DNA of 64,000 bases from Limonium bicolor. Taxonomy: Eukaryota; Streptophyta; Magnoliopsida; Caryophyllales; Plumbaginaceae. Shown here one piece after another: positions 22,326 to 33,984 of the stretch. Location of the stretch: positions 128,527,503 to 128,591,502 of the forward strand of contig CM041783.1 in NCBI GenBank assembly GCA_023374045.1, in the 5' to 3' direction. The translations under genes were made by a program, and so were the position numbers. The notes under the pieces were generated by a model. The model was given only the letters and a program-made list of their open reading frames with translations. It ran no database searches and was not told the DNA's origin. Within the stretch, counting starts at the first letter, position 1. Each line of letters starts with the position of its first letter.

Positions 22326-23215
22326 CCCCTAAAGCTAAAGCTACTCACACTTGCCTTGTACAAGGGTCCTCGGATCCATAAATTCATTTGGCGATGTTTG
22401 ACCGATAAATGTCCATCCTTAGGCTCAACGACATGCAAAAAGCCAAGGTTTTTGCACGTTATCCAACAGACTCCTCAACGTTGGTATCTCACTCAGGAAA
22501 GAATACCAAGACCTACGAGGAGGTTTGCGAGGCTTTTCCTAAATCATTTCAAGTATGCTAAGAACCTCGAAGTCACCATAGTTGATCTTATAGGCACTCG
22601 ACAGAAAGATAGTGAGTCCATGTCCGACTTCATCAAGAGTTAAAGGAGAAAGGCTACTGCCATGCCTACCAAAATGGATGAGCAAGAGCAAAATCACATG
22701 ATAATTGAGAACATGTGAAAACAACACAACCATGAGCTAAAATACATGTACACTCCGAGTTTTGACATGTTGATGGGACAGTCAGTATTCTAGGAAAAAA
22801 TTGAGAAGGAAGGGTTGAAGCTCGAGTGCTCAAGAACTCTAGTGTTTGTTCCATATTTCTCTAAGTCAGGACGAAAAGACCTATCTTCATACAGTAGCTT
22901 ACGCTCAAAGTAGATTACCAGATGTGATTGTGTTCAACAACCTAGAGCTCCGCATCAAAACTTCAGGACAGTACCCTTACTACGCCAAGGCTCATCGCAA
23001 AGGGAATTCACCAATATTGGCCGAACACCAAGTCAGGCATTTGAAGAGCTTCAGAGAAGAAACTTGCTTAGCCCTTGCCCCTCAGCTAGGAATTACTCAT
23101 TTGGGAGACATCTTAATCAATTCTGCCACTACCATCAGTTGCCTGGCCATTATGCCGACAATTGTCGAGCACTGAGGCCACGAGATTCAACACCTCCTCG
23201 AGAAAGGAGTCTAAT
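22326..23215 (+). pseudogene. Gypsy gag remnant (Tat/Ogre-like)
   Basis: Frames at 22356-22643 and beyond carry the gag core pattern: RWYLTQERIPRPTRRFARLF, then DSESMSDFIKSW-like, then DEQEQNHMIIENM. The end, near 23120-23215, reads FCHYHQLPGHYADNC followed by RALRHEIQHLLEKG. This is the histidine/cysteine knuckle and trailing helix typical of Tat/Ogre gag. At least three stops and several frame changes break it. It would encode the capsid/nucleocapsid. It is the only gag trace of this family in the window; the recent element in the right arm lacks it. Confidence 0.7.
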
Positions 23216-24050
23216 TTTTCTAAGTAGTAGATTGTTTGTTTAGGTGATTCATCATCGATTGTACTTTCTTGCACCTTCAAATTCTCCATGTAGCATACTT
23301 TCCTAGTTAGTTTTCACTCTTTTAAGATTGTAATTTTTATGTTTCTTTCATGTTCATAAATAAAATCACTGTTCCATTTTCCCAATTTCTGTATAAACAA
23401 TTTTACATTCATTCATTAAAATAAGAAAAATGGAAAAATTGAACAACAAAAAAATTTTGTGGGCATTTGTTTTTTTCAAGAGGAAGGATAACATAGTATC
23501 ATCTCCCGACTATCGGACTGGACGACTTGTCTCTTTGTTTCTAAAAGATTGGACATGCTTTGCCGAACACCACGACCTATCCTAAAACATCCAAGCAGCT
23601 CACAAAGCGGTTCCAAGTGCATACTTGTCAAAATTATTGTCATAAACCGCAAATCATTACTGGGGGCAATCTGATTTTGAGCTCGTCATCTTTCATCTTT
23701 CTTTTAACATGTGAACAAGTCTCAGAGTGAGAATTCACGAGAGTGTCTTGAGTGGAAAAACCATGAGTGAACGAGCGTGTCAGTTTTACACGACTTCGGT
23801 GAGACCACATTCAAAGGTAAGGTAAACGGCATAACTCTGACCGAAGGAGTAATTTGTGAATTTACTCTTAGACCTGCAAAAAGTAACAATGATTGGATAC
23901 ACAATTATCATGAATGACAAAACACCTAGGTATAGCACCACATAGCCAAAAGCTTGCGAACCCTGACATTAAACCCTAGGCACCCCCGCTGAGCTTTTCA
24001 TATATCATTTTTCGATATATGAACTCCACAAAAAACCCAGCCAATGATGA
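23216..24050 (+). other. Non-coding segment after gag
   Basis: No pol is present here. It contains a PPT-like tract actgggggcaatctg (G-run 23662-23666) and sequence shared with 36200-36600 of the recent element (reverse strand). Confidence 0.6.
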
Positions 24051-24299
24051 ATGTCCGATCTAGTGACCAAAGGAAGCGAGGAGCCTGACTCTCAAATAAA
24101 ATTTTCATTAGTCCAGAGAAGCAACACCGCTATAAGCATGACGAAGCGATCCACAAATGGTCCCAGAGTGACACAAGATCCAAAGAGCTCACATCAAACA
24201 GCTCTCAAAGCCCAAAATCGGGAAACACAAGAACCCCGAGGGCAAAGTCAAGAAAGGATAAAAAGGCAAACCCGAAGTGCCTCGAAGAATCCCAATTGA
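24051..24299 (+). CDS. Small conserved ORF of the non-autonomous family
   Basis: The 82-codon frame starts MSDLVTKGSEEPDSQIKFS and is Ser/Lys/Arg/Gln-rich, with no recognised domain. A close relative of 102 codons lies at 35882-36190 (minus) in the recent element, starting MSDPVTKGSEESDSQITSS, and the two share NGPRVTQDPKSSHQ. In this copy the frame stops early, but the nucleotide homology continues past the stop (to about 24355). It may be a gag-derived or accessory basic peptide, or simply part of the leader. Function unknown. Confidence 0.4.
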   Translation: MSDLVTKGSEEPDSQIKFSLVQRSNTAISMTKRSTNGPRVTQDPKSSHQTALKAQNRETQEPRGQSQERIKRQTRSASKNPN

Positions 24300-24689
24300 C
24301 AAAAAGAAGAGAAATGGTGTAAAGGATGACTTCAAAAGTCCAAGTCCAGAAGCTCAAAACTACGTCAACACAAAGCACTAGATGACTTCAAGACAAGGAA
24401 GATGAATCCGAGAAAAGACACAAGGTGCAGCTTAGGTCACCCCTTTAAGCTCCGCATACCTCTACATCCCTCCATGGTTCCGTTGTCTTTCATCAGACAC
24501 CATGGCCATGTTGTCTTTCATCACACCCCATGGCCATGTTATAAGCCTCAAAGACTTCCGACTTAGGAGTTGTGTATCCAATCACGTGAAAGTAACAGAT
24601 TGAATGCGTAAATCCATCAAATATCAAATTCAATGGTCAAAAGTTGTGATCGTAAGTGAGAAAAATAGTGCAACACCAACACACGTCGA

Positions 24690-24880
24690 GTGTAGGTTAG
24701 GAAGCACCAAATCAAAGCATAAGCCTTGACCCTGTGAGGACGAGATGCGTTTGCAGGTTTAATCAAAGAAAATACTAGGGGTAATCGATCGTTTCGATCG
24801 ATTGCCAAGAACTCTAGCTCAGATTATCTTAAGGGAAAAATACTGGGGGGCAATTGTTGGTTCCAACATTTGCTATGAAA
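24690..24880 (+). repeat. Palindrome/G-tract module
   Basis: aatcgatcgtttcgatcgatt (24783-24803) is a near-perfect hairpin. It is followed by actggggggcaattgttgg (G-run 24845-24850) and a partner ccaac. The same module is at 4680-4785 and, inverted, at 35388-35490 and 54680-54775. Confidence 0.7.
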
Positions 24881-25349
24881 CACCAATTAAAACCCGAAGC
24901 TTGGGCACCACCAATTACATTACCACCATAGGCCCACATAAGCCTTACCTCTACACCATACACCACAGGCTTATCATAATCCCTAATCACCACTTAAAAG
25001 TCCTCAAACCCCCACAACAGACATCACACACTCTCGCTGGCGGCATGTTATTCTTCTAAGAAAACAAATGCAAATCAGAAGTCTTTAGTCAGGAAATGAT
25101 AATTTCACTTTCCTCATCAATAGAGAAATTTTTCTTCAAACATTGCACATGTTTAGCACCCTTTTTTGTAGTTTTCTTGTTCAAACAACTTTGATTTCAT
25201 TTTACATCTGCACACACCTCACTGTTGCCATATTTGGCATTTTTAGAATCAGTTTTCAAACTTATTCTTTTGCACGAGACCTTTCCAACACATTATTTTT
25301 GCATGAGACCATTATATTTCCAACACATTTTCTGCATGAGAGCCATTAT

Positions 25350-25885
25350 CTTTCCAACTCATTTTAGTTCAAGACCCTTTATTCAGGCGAGACCCATATC
25401 TTCCAGCAGTGCGAGACCCATCATTTCTTTAGTACAAGACCCTTACAGCAGTCGAGAATCATTCAAGTCATGCGAGACCCAGAATTAGTGCAAGATCCAG
25501 CTTTTGTTTCATCCATTTAGTACAAGACTTCAGTGTGAGACCTAGCAACATCATTCGGTGCGAGACCCAGCATTTTCATCATCAGTGCAAGACCTAGCAT
25601 CTTCATTCGTTGCGAGACCTAGCATCTTCATTTAGTGCGAGACCCAGCATTTTCATCATCAGTGCAAGACCTAGCATCATTCATTGCGAGACCTAGCATC
25701 TTCATTTAGAGCGAGACCTAGCATTTTCATCATCAGTGTGAGACTTAGAATTTTCATCATCAGTGTGAGACCCAGCATTTTCATCATCATTGCGAGACCC
25801 AGCATTATCATCATCAGTGTGTGACCCAGCATTTTCATCATCAGTGCGAGACCCAGCATTTTCATCTTCAGTGCGAGACAAGTAC
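25350..25885 (+). repeat. 27-bp tandem array (gagacccagcattttcatcatca)
   Basis: Around fifteen imperfect units containing gtgcgagacccagcattttc and a catcatca spacer, most regular at 25620-25880. The unit length is a multiple of three, so minus-strand frames of 73-87 codons result; these are not genes. A related array is at 34655-34880 (opposite strand). Confidence 0.9.
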
Positions 25886-26214
25886 GAGATAGTGCGTGAT
25901 CCAAGTTGGCGGGGCAGTGGCAATAAGTCCCCATCTTCATGTCAATTGTTTAGGGAAAATAACTAGTGGGTAGTGACAATAAGCCCCCTTGGTAATCTAG
26001 AAGTTATCCCAATGTGGGCAAAGGCATAAGTCCCCATAGTATACCAGCCAGGAGCATTGGAACAGGTTTCGGTCCCCAGAAGCATCCGAGCATCATCAGC
26101 ATACCATCATGTCATCTTCATTAGCATATCATCATCATCATATCATCTTCCTCTACATGACATCTACATTTGCATTTCAGGTTCCCGGCACCATAGAATG
26201 CTCGGCATACTTTA

Positions 26215-26605
26215 TTTTACTTTAGGTAGTCACCACCTTAGAATAGCTTGACACCATATTCATCACTTTAGGTAGTCAACGCCTTAGAATAGCTTGACAT
26301 CATTTTCATCACTTTAGGTAGTCAACGCCCTTAGAATAGCTTGACATCATTTTCATCATCACTTTAGGTAGTCAACAACTTAGAATATCTTGACATCATT
26401 TTCATCACTTTAGGTTGTCAACGTCTTAGAATAGCTTGACGTCATTTTCAGCACTTTAGTTAGTCAGTGCCCTAGAATAGCTCGACAGCAAATCATCATT
26501 TCAAGTAGTTGGCGCCTTCAAATAGTTCAATAACGTCTTCTTCTCCTTAGGTAGTCTGCGCCTTCGAATAGCTCGACACAACCCACTGGATTTCAATGAC
26601 ATACG
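26215..26605 (+). repeat. About 52-bp array (ggtagtcaacgcc units)
   Basis: Seven or so units of ctttaggtagtcaacgcc, ttagaatagcttgacatc and a spacer. The unit is the same as at 6170-6725. Confidence 0.9.
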
Positions 26606-26682
26606 GTGTCTTTTAGGATCAAAAATTTTGGGGTATCACTCAAGCATCAACTAGCCTTTTTATTTCCATTACAAAGCCTAGT

Positions 26683-26697
26683 TGACGGGGGGCAATC
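26683..26697 (+). promoter_or_regulatory. Polypurine tract of the spacer element
   Basis: TGACGGGGGGCAATC lies directly before the 3' LTR start, identical to the tract at 6811-6825. Confidence 0.8.
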
Positions 26698-28437
26698 TGT
26701 TATACCCAAATTTTGACCCCTCCCCTGGAAGGAGTTTCTTAAGGCAAGGTACTAATAGGGTAGTTTGTTCAAGTAGCAAAGATTCCCAGTGTGATCGGCA
26801 CATTCCGGAGTGCTAGATACAACTTATTCATCTTTAGGGGCATTTTTGTAATTTTTCAAGGCTCCTAAGCCCCCTATGAGCTTTCTCACCTCTAAAATGG
26901 CTTAAATCAACTCAAAATGCTTTGAAATTTTAACCCATGATAAAGGATGACATTTTGAGCATAATGGCTTTGAAATTTTAATTTTTCTAATTTCCAATAA
27001 TTATCTAGTAATTTCTGATTGAATTTGACAATAATTTGAGATAAAATATTTCAATATCTGAAAAATTCGATTTCACATTGGAAAATCATAAATATCATCC
27101 TTTACACTTGGTTACAATTTCATAGTAAAATTCCTTTTGGATGCCCTCCAAAACAATAGTAAATCTCAGTTTTTACCAGATTTATTCTATCTTTAAGGAA
27201 GCCTATATAACGGACCTTATCCCTTGATCAAACCAGAGCTCCAAGAACCCTAGACCATCAAAGAATTCAGCTGTCTCATTCTCTCCACGTTTTTAAACTC
27301 CCGAGTCACAATCAAAAACCAAAATCTCACCAAAATCAACACCAAAAACATTCTTCAACTCTCATCACATCCATGATATCATCAAATCACCACAATTCTT
27401 GAGATTCAGAAGCTCGGGTCAAACTCAATTCGGAATCGGCTTCAACAAAGCACCGAAAGATTCCCGACGTGAAGAGTCTCATCAACACCAAAGGTAAAAC
27501 AGATTAGGGCCTTGTTCTTTTGATTCCCCATGACTTCATTAGTCTTTTGTCCAATTTTGAGTGCAAACTAACCTTTCATAGCTTCCGAGTTGTTATTTGT
27601 TTTAGCTTCTGCCCAATTACTTGTTTGTTAAGTTTCACATTAAATTCGACTTCAAATTGAATTCTTTCAATCACTAACGTCTTAAGAATCATTTAGGCTC
27701 TCTATCTATAAATTTTAAGCCTAAAACACCACTGGGAACCACCAGAACGCCACCGTCTGAGGGTGGTCTGAGCCTACGGACAGCTTGTCCGGGGTCCCGA
27801 ACGGCCTGTCCGAGGCCACGGACACCCCCGGACCACGGTGAAAATTAAATTTTAAATTTTCTAAGGTTTTTCAACTTATGTCCGGGCCTACGGACCCCCT
27901 GTCCGTGGCCCCGGACTTTTCAAAATTTCATTTTCTTTTCGATGTGACTTTTCTGTATAACTAGGTTAACTAGGGTCCGTGGGTTCGGACATTAGGTCCG
28001 TGGCCACAGATGGAAACAAATTCGACCTAATTCTGCCTCTAAAACCATAGTTTAGGTAATTTCACTTTCCACTTTAAATTTCTGTCAAAAATGTTAAAAA
28101 GATTAAAAAATAGAAGTTCGAGCACTTAGGTTAAAACGACTCGTAATAAGCCATAATTAAAAAGTAGAGGAAAAAACAACTTCAAGGGGTAATGAAAGTA
28201 ATTGAACACTGAATAAGTCGAATACCAAGCCCCCGAACCCGAACTCTCCTTTCTTAATTTACCCTAGGTCAAAATTAGGTGGTGACTCATAATAGGTTCT
28301 AGTGAGCTAACTTAGGATTTATTAATTAATGTTATATGAGATAGTTATTAATCTTAGGTTATAAGTGGACCTAGAACCCGAGCAGATCTTAATCAATCTA
28401 ATCAACCTAGGACAAGGTTCAAAAATCAAGGCTCACA
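26698..28437 (+). mobile_element. 3' LTR of the spacer element (1740 bp)
   Basis: It runs from TGTTATACCC to GGCTCACA. It shares the family layout with the solo LTR and the recent element: an A/T-rich first third, a tatataacgg segment near 27203-27212 that could be the promoter region, and a GTCCG/CGGAC cluster at 27760-28010. It is visibly more diverged from the recent LTRs than they are from each other. Confidence 0.9.
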
Positions 28438-29023
28438 CTTGGGCAACATATTTCCTTGGGTTCTTGGTGTACATGAATTTTCGTATGGTGGAGTAGACTA
28501 TTTGCTCATTTGAGCGTGCTAAACTTTGTGGTTCATGTTCCATGATGAAAAAGAAGTGAAGTTAGGATGGAATGTGTGTGAAGAGGAAGAAGGGAGATAT
28601 GACTGATCACGGGTTTTATAGACAGCTGAAGGATAGCCTCACCGAATGATCGGGAGGAGCAATAAATTAGTCACCCCATTTTGTGCAGTCTCAGTAGTAG
28701 GTTTAGGTGTCAAGTAATGGAGTTGGATTAGTGAAATGATATGATTGAATATCTCATATCATATTGTAATTGTTAATCATGTAGTAGACGTGTCAATGTA
28801 GTCGATCATAAAATAAAACACGTATTCATTGATAAAATCTGATGGTGTACATGCTTTTCATAATCAAATTAACAACATTGAAACAGATGTATCAATGACA
28901 AAAGTATAAAAGGAAAAGCTACCTTAATGCAAGGCAGCTCACAGTTACTCTCAAGTCTCGAAGAGGCGTAGAACTCTCAGTCTATATGTCTGTCTATATA
29001 GTCTATCGCCCCTTGAACCATAC
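28438..29023 (-). other. Distal 3' region of the copia element
   Basis: This lies beyond the end of the env-like ORF on the minus strand. No gene is recognised. It is unique to the right side of the spacer and has no counterpart in the left arm. A possible TATA-like phrase (agtataaaagg, 28904-28914) lies on the plus strand. Confidence 0.35.
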
Positions 29024-30820
29024 TTAAATGCTAGATTCTATGGAGATAACTTGGACCGCCTTAAGGGTAAGTTTTACATACTGAAGAATGTCTTGAGCTG
29101 AAGTATCCAGACGTGTCCTCGACCTATCCTTGACCGGTGAGAGACTACGCTTCCTTTTCAAAGCTGGTGAATTGGCAAGTGGGTGAGGCTTTGAACGGGA
29201 GTCTTCACTTTTAGTAGGCTTCTGATGAACTGTGAGCTTGTCACCCTGAGTTTTGACCCCCATCTTGGATAACATCTCTAAGCATATGGAGTCCTGAGCG
29301 CTACGCGAGCACGCGCTGAAGCCGTCGGTCTCCACTTCGAAGGCGATTAAAGCTTCAGTGACCACTCCTCCATGCACTAGCCGTTGGTTTACATGTCTGC
29401 TCTCATCAAGAGTGAGGAGGATCATGGGAGAGAGATCAACATCTCCTTTATTTTGAGAGCGTACATTACCTAGACATCACGAGCATTAACGATGTAGGTG
29501 CACTAGTTTCTAGGGGTGATGTTGGGGGTGAGAATGCAGTGAAGTACCCTATCTGCGATGGACATCTGAACAGCTGGGAAGTTTTTCATGGTCACTCCCT
29601 TATTGAAGAGATGGGCCACCTTTCCTCCCTTATATCCAAGGTCATTCCAGGTGGTGTTCTTGGGCACGACTAGTCCTTCAGGCTCTAGGTGGAAGTGCTC
29701 AGTGATCCAAGTCTTGAAGATGTTGTTGTGGATGTTCTGAACCTTGGAGATTTGGTAGTCATCGCTGTCACTCTGGAGCGGTCCAAGATTGCGCATATGC
29801 TCCTTGAGGAGCTCGGTGTAGCAGGGGTCTGGCTCCTTGAAGAAGTCGAGCCATCCTTGGAACTTGATGAGCTCGACTATCTCACCTAAGCCCATTTGAT
29901 TTATCCATTCAATGTCCAGTGTCTTAGTCAGAACTAGACATGATTTGTCATCAACATTTGCAGCTTTGATGAGTGTGGGCTACAGTTGGTGGAGCTTTTG
30001 CAGGCGCTTGAGCGACTGGGGAGGTAGTGGCTTGGCGACCGCTTTCTTGGCTTGGAAGAGCTCTTCCAACTCTTGCTCCTTGGATGAGGGGACCATTGCT
30101 TGTTTCCCCTTGGCTTTTCGAATTGCTTCTCGTTCCTCGTGAGTGTAGATGACTGGAGAGAGAGATTTTGTATTGCTTCCTTCTTCCCGACATGATCGGT
30201 GAGGTGTTAGGGACCGATCGGAGACATCTTGGACTGGTGGACTTGTCTTTTCTTTTGAGTCTGGTACCTCCACACTTTCTTCTTGAGTGGGGTCTTCTGC
30301 TGATTTTTTTTTGTGACTTTTCGTGACTTTGAACCTCCTCATCCTCGACCGCATGAGCTATCTGTTCGATAAGCTCCATGGGTGTGTCCTCTTCTTCTCC
30401 TTTACTAGTGAAGTGAAGTTTTCATGAGGCATATTCAGGAGTGAATTGGGTTTGCTCTGGATCCCATTGTTTCTATTGGAGACGTTTGGACATGCGGGGT
30501 GTGTGGCTTGTGGAGGCTTTGGTTAAGCTTTTGCTTTTCGTGATTTTTGGCTTGTGAACGGCAGATTGTTTGGTGGTGATTTTTGGGGTTTTAAGGGATT
30601 GGTCAGAATATGCCATTTCAGCGGGGTCTGTGGGTGTTGGCACTGCGAGAATGGTGGGTTTGAGGTTACCGGCTTGAATAAGATTATGGAGTTTTGGAAG
30701 GTGAAGGCTTATATAGGTTACCTCTTCTGCTTGAAGTTCCCCTTCCTCCATGACTTTGAGTTTCAGCAGATTCTCTTGGTCTTCTGACAACCGTGTAGCA
30801 ATTATAGCTGGCGGTGAAGT
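29024..30820 (-). pseudogene. Env-like / putative plant transposon protein ORF (longest copy)
   Basis: Minus-strand order: SEDQENLLKLKVMEEGELQA from about 30790; a Lys/Ser/Pro-rich region; MELIEQIAHAVEDEEVQ (30379); EEREAIRKAKGKQAMVPSSK (about 30130); IVELIKFQGWLDFFKEPDP and KNTTWNDLGYKGGKVAHLF (29895-29503); then MILLTLDESRHVNQRLVHGG and a basic tail (29425-29024). The central part resembles proteins annotated as 'putative plant transposon protein', often in the third ORF of Sirevirus-type copia elements. No membrane segment or signal peptide stands out, so a true envelope role is not supported. Two or three stops separate the frames. Calling the sections one ORF is an inference. Confidence 0.6.
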
Positions 30821-30829
30821 TGCAAGAGT

Positions 30830-31865
30830 TGTCTGCTAAGTGTCGGTGGGCTTTATGACTCCACGTTATTACACAAAAGACTAGGGCACGTCAGCATATC
30901 TCTGCTAAGAAAATTAGTCAAAGATCAGTTGGTTAAAGGTCTCCTTGAGCATAAGAAATCTGCGACCAATCTTTGTGATGCTTGTGTGAGAAGTAAGCAA
31001 ACTAAAACTTCCTTCAAATAAAAAAAACACTGTGAGTATGTCCTCTCCACTTGTACTACTTCACATGCATCTATGTGGGCCAATGAGGATTAGAAGTTAT
31101 GGAGGAAACTGGTGTGTATATGTTATTGTTGATGATTACTCACATTTTGTGTGTACAATCTTTATTGCTCCTAAGAATGAAGTCTTTGAGAAATTTCAAG
31201 TATTTGTAGGACAAGTACAGGTTCAATTCAATCTCAAAATCAAAGCTTTACGATCTGCTCATGGTTCTGAATCTGAAAATAAAAAATTCATAGAGATGTG
31301 TGACAAACAAGGAATCAATCATACATTCTTAGCACCTAGAACACTTCAACAAAATGGGGTAGTTGAGCGCAAGAACGGAACATTGCAAGAAATAGCATGA
31401 GCCATGCTGCTAGGGTGAGGTCTCCCTCGTGTCTTTTAGGCAGAAGCTGTGGTAACCGCGTGCTACATTATCAAGAGTACTCGTTCTACCGACCCTTAAC
31501 AAAACACCCTATGAGCTGCCTAAAGGAAGGAATCCAAACATAAGTAACTTTAGAATATTTGGCTGCAAATGTTATGTTCACAAACAATGGAAATAACTCT
31601 TTAAGGAAGTTGGATTCCAAGAGTGATCTAGTAATATTCCTTGGGTACTCTGAAAGAAGCAGAGCATACAAAGTCTTCAACAAAACAACTTCAAAGGTAG
31701 AAGAAAGTGTGCATGTGGTGTTTGATGAAGCTAAACCTCAAGTAATCAGAGGCACTGATGACAGAGAAGCATTTGGATTTGATTTAACCAAACAATATCA
31801 CACAAAAAGCAACAAAGATGAGTTTCCAGCTGAAGAACTCATGCCCGACCAGTCAGCGACATGTC
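30830..31865 (+). pseudogene. Copia pol part 1: GAG-pre-integrase and integrase (right copy)
   Basis: Zinc ligands HKRLGH and CDACVRSKQT lie at about 30870-31010, although in broken frames. The integrase core frame at 31032-31400 has GGNWCVYVIVDDYSHF. Catalytic Asp positions read HMHLCGP (codon CAT) and RSAHG (codon GCT), so both aspartates are replaced while ERKN keeps the Glu. It continues at 31559-31870 through the linker (FLGYSERSRAYKVFN, VVFDEAKP). The 8.7 kb element interrupts it immediately after ATGTC (31861-31865). It continues at 40546. Confidence 0.85.
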
Positions 31866-33625
31866 TGTGAGCCTCGATTTTAAACCCTATCCTATGTTGA
31901 TTAAAGCTGATTAGGATCTAACCGGGTTTCAGGTCCACTTATAACCTAAGATTAATAACTATGTCATACAACAATAATTATTAAAATCTAAGCTAGCTCA
32001 CTGGAACCTATTATGAGTCGCCACCTAATTTTAACCTAGATCAAATTAGGAAAGGAGAGTTCGGGTTCGGGGCTTGATATTCGACTTAATTAGGGTTCAA
32101 TTACTTTCATTACCCTTCCTAGGTCGTTTTTCCTCTACTCAGTTTATTCACGGCTTATTACGAGTCGTTTTAACCTAAGTGCGCAAGCTTCTGTTTTTTT
32201 TGGGTTTTTAGCATTTTTTGACAGAAAATTAAAGTGAAAAGTGAAATTACCTAAACTAGGGTTTCGGAGGCAGAATTAGGTCAAATTTCATTTCCGTCCG
32301 TAGCCACGGACCTAATGTCCGAAACCACGGACCCCAGTTAACCTAAATGCACAGAAAAGTCGAAATTAAAGGAAAACAAAATTTGCAAAGTCCGGGGCCA
32401 CGGACAGGCTGTCCGTGGGCCCGGACATCATTAGAAAAACCTAAATTTTGAATTTTTAAAATCCCGCCGCCGTCCGTGGGTGTCCGTGGTCTCGGACAAC
32501 GCGTCCGAGGTCCCGGACCATAGGTCCGAGGTCACGGACCACCCACGGACAGGGGTTTTCAGAAGGTTCCCGAGGGTGTTTTGAGCTCAAATTTTATGGG
32601 TGTGTAGCCTGAAAGATGTACAAGTCGTTAGTGATTGAAAGTTTTCAGTTTGAATTCGAATTAAGCACGAAACTTAGCAAACAAGTTATCTGACAGAGGC
32701 TTAAACAAACAGCAATACAGAAACCCACGAAGGTTAGTTTGAGCTCAAATTTCGAGGCAAGACAGATAACACCGTGGAGAATTAGGGAAGCTGAGTCTCT
32801 ACCTGTTTTACCTTCGGATTCACAACGTTTCTTCACACCGGGATTCGTCGAGTGCTCCGTTGATGGTAGACCCGAAAGGACTTCGAACCAAGCTTCTGGT
32901 TGTTGGTTGTTCTTGCTGTTCTTCACGTTTTGGTGGTGTTTTTGTGGGGTTTTGATGATTGTTTGTGCTTTGGGGATCGGAAAACGTGTTTAGATTGTGG
33001 TTTCGGGGGATTTTCGGTATGATTTGGGTGGCCGGGTGTTGGAAAACGTGAGAGAGAGAGAGGAAGCTGCCTTTTCTGACTCTCTAGGGTTCTTGAGTAT
33101 GTGAGGTTCTGATTTTATCCAAAAACCTATCCCCTTATATAGACTTTCTTAAAGATAAAGAAAATCTAGTAAAAGTAAGATTTTTTGGTATTTTAATTAA
33201 GTGACCTCCCAAAGGAATTTTGCTATGATATTTTAACCACGTGTCAAGGATGGGAATTATGAATTTTCTGAAGTGGAATCGGATTTTTTGAATGTTGGAA
33301 TATTTTTAAATTGAATTTCTCGTCAGATTCAGTCAGAAATTGCTAGAAAATTATTGAAAATTCGAAAAATCAAAATTCCAACGCCATTATGCTTCAAATG
33401 TCATCCTCTATCATGGGTTAAAATTTCAAAGCATTTTGAATTGATTTGACCCTTATTTGGAGGAGAGAGAAAGCCTATAGGAGCCCTGAAAAATTACGAA
33501 AATGCCCCTGGAGATGACTAAGCTGTCCCTAGTACTCTAAAATGTGCCGATCGAACTGGGAACCCTTGCTACTAGCCTATTAGTAGAGACTTTCTTCCGG
33601 GGGGGTTGAAATTTTGGGTATAACA
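31866..33625 (-). mobile_element. 3' LTR of the recent insertion (1760 bp)
   Basis: On the minus strand it runs from TGTTATACCC (33625) to GGCTCACA (31866). The family GTCCG/CGGAC cluster is at 32290-32560. Plus- and minus-strand frames at 32645-32993 overlap and also recur in the other LTR; they are not supported as genes. Confidence 0.95.
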
Positions 33626-33640
33626 GATTGCCCCCCGTAA
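33626..33640 (-). promoter_or_regulatory. Polypurine tract of the recent insertion
   Basis: Minus strand TTACGGGGGGCAATC abuts the 3' LTR. Compared with the other copies, TTGAC has become TTAC. Confidence 0.8.
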
Positions 33641-33984
33641 CTAGGCTTGTAGTGAAGATGAAAAGACTGGTAGTAAGAGTGATACCCAAAATATTTGATC
33701 CTAAGAGATCTCGTATGCCATATAATCTAGTCAAAATTTGATCTATATATGCTCTGAAGATATTCTAAAGCGATTTCGTCGTGATGATATTGACCTAAGA
33801 AGATAACGAGCTCAAGTTCTGAATACGGCATTGATTGAATCTTCACTAGGCTTGAGTGAAGTGAGCTGTTGAGAGTGACGGAAGCTATGCATTTGAATGA
33901 GTGTCGAGCTATTCTAGGCGTGATACCTAGATAATGGAAGGATGTCAAGCGAGGCGTTGACTACCTGGGATGATATGGAAGCTA

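Larger units (their letters stand above)
20541..28437 (+). mobile_element. Tat/Ogre-like retrotransposon in the palindrome spacer
   Basis: A 5' LTR remnant, primer site, gag remnant, small ORF, tandem arrays, polypurine tract and full 3' LTR lie in order on the plus strand. Reverse transcriptase, integrase and protease are absent, so it is non-autonomous. The 5' LTR is cut at the palindrome junction, so target duplication cannot be tested. The 3' flank (28438 on) is the distal part of the copia env-like region. Family placement rests on the primer site type, the gag remnant and the arrays in the 3' region, a known habit of Tat/Ogre elements. Confidence 0.85.

Noticed and set aside
25350..25885. 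CRISPR-like appearance of repeats with short spacers
   Set aside because: Units are contiguous, degenerate and 27 bp long within a plant retrotransposon; there are no unique spacers and no cas genes.
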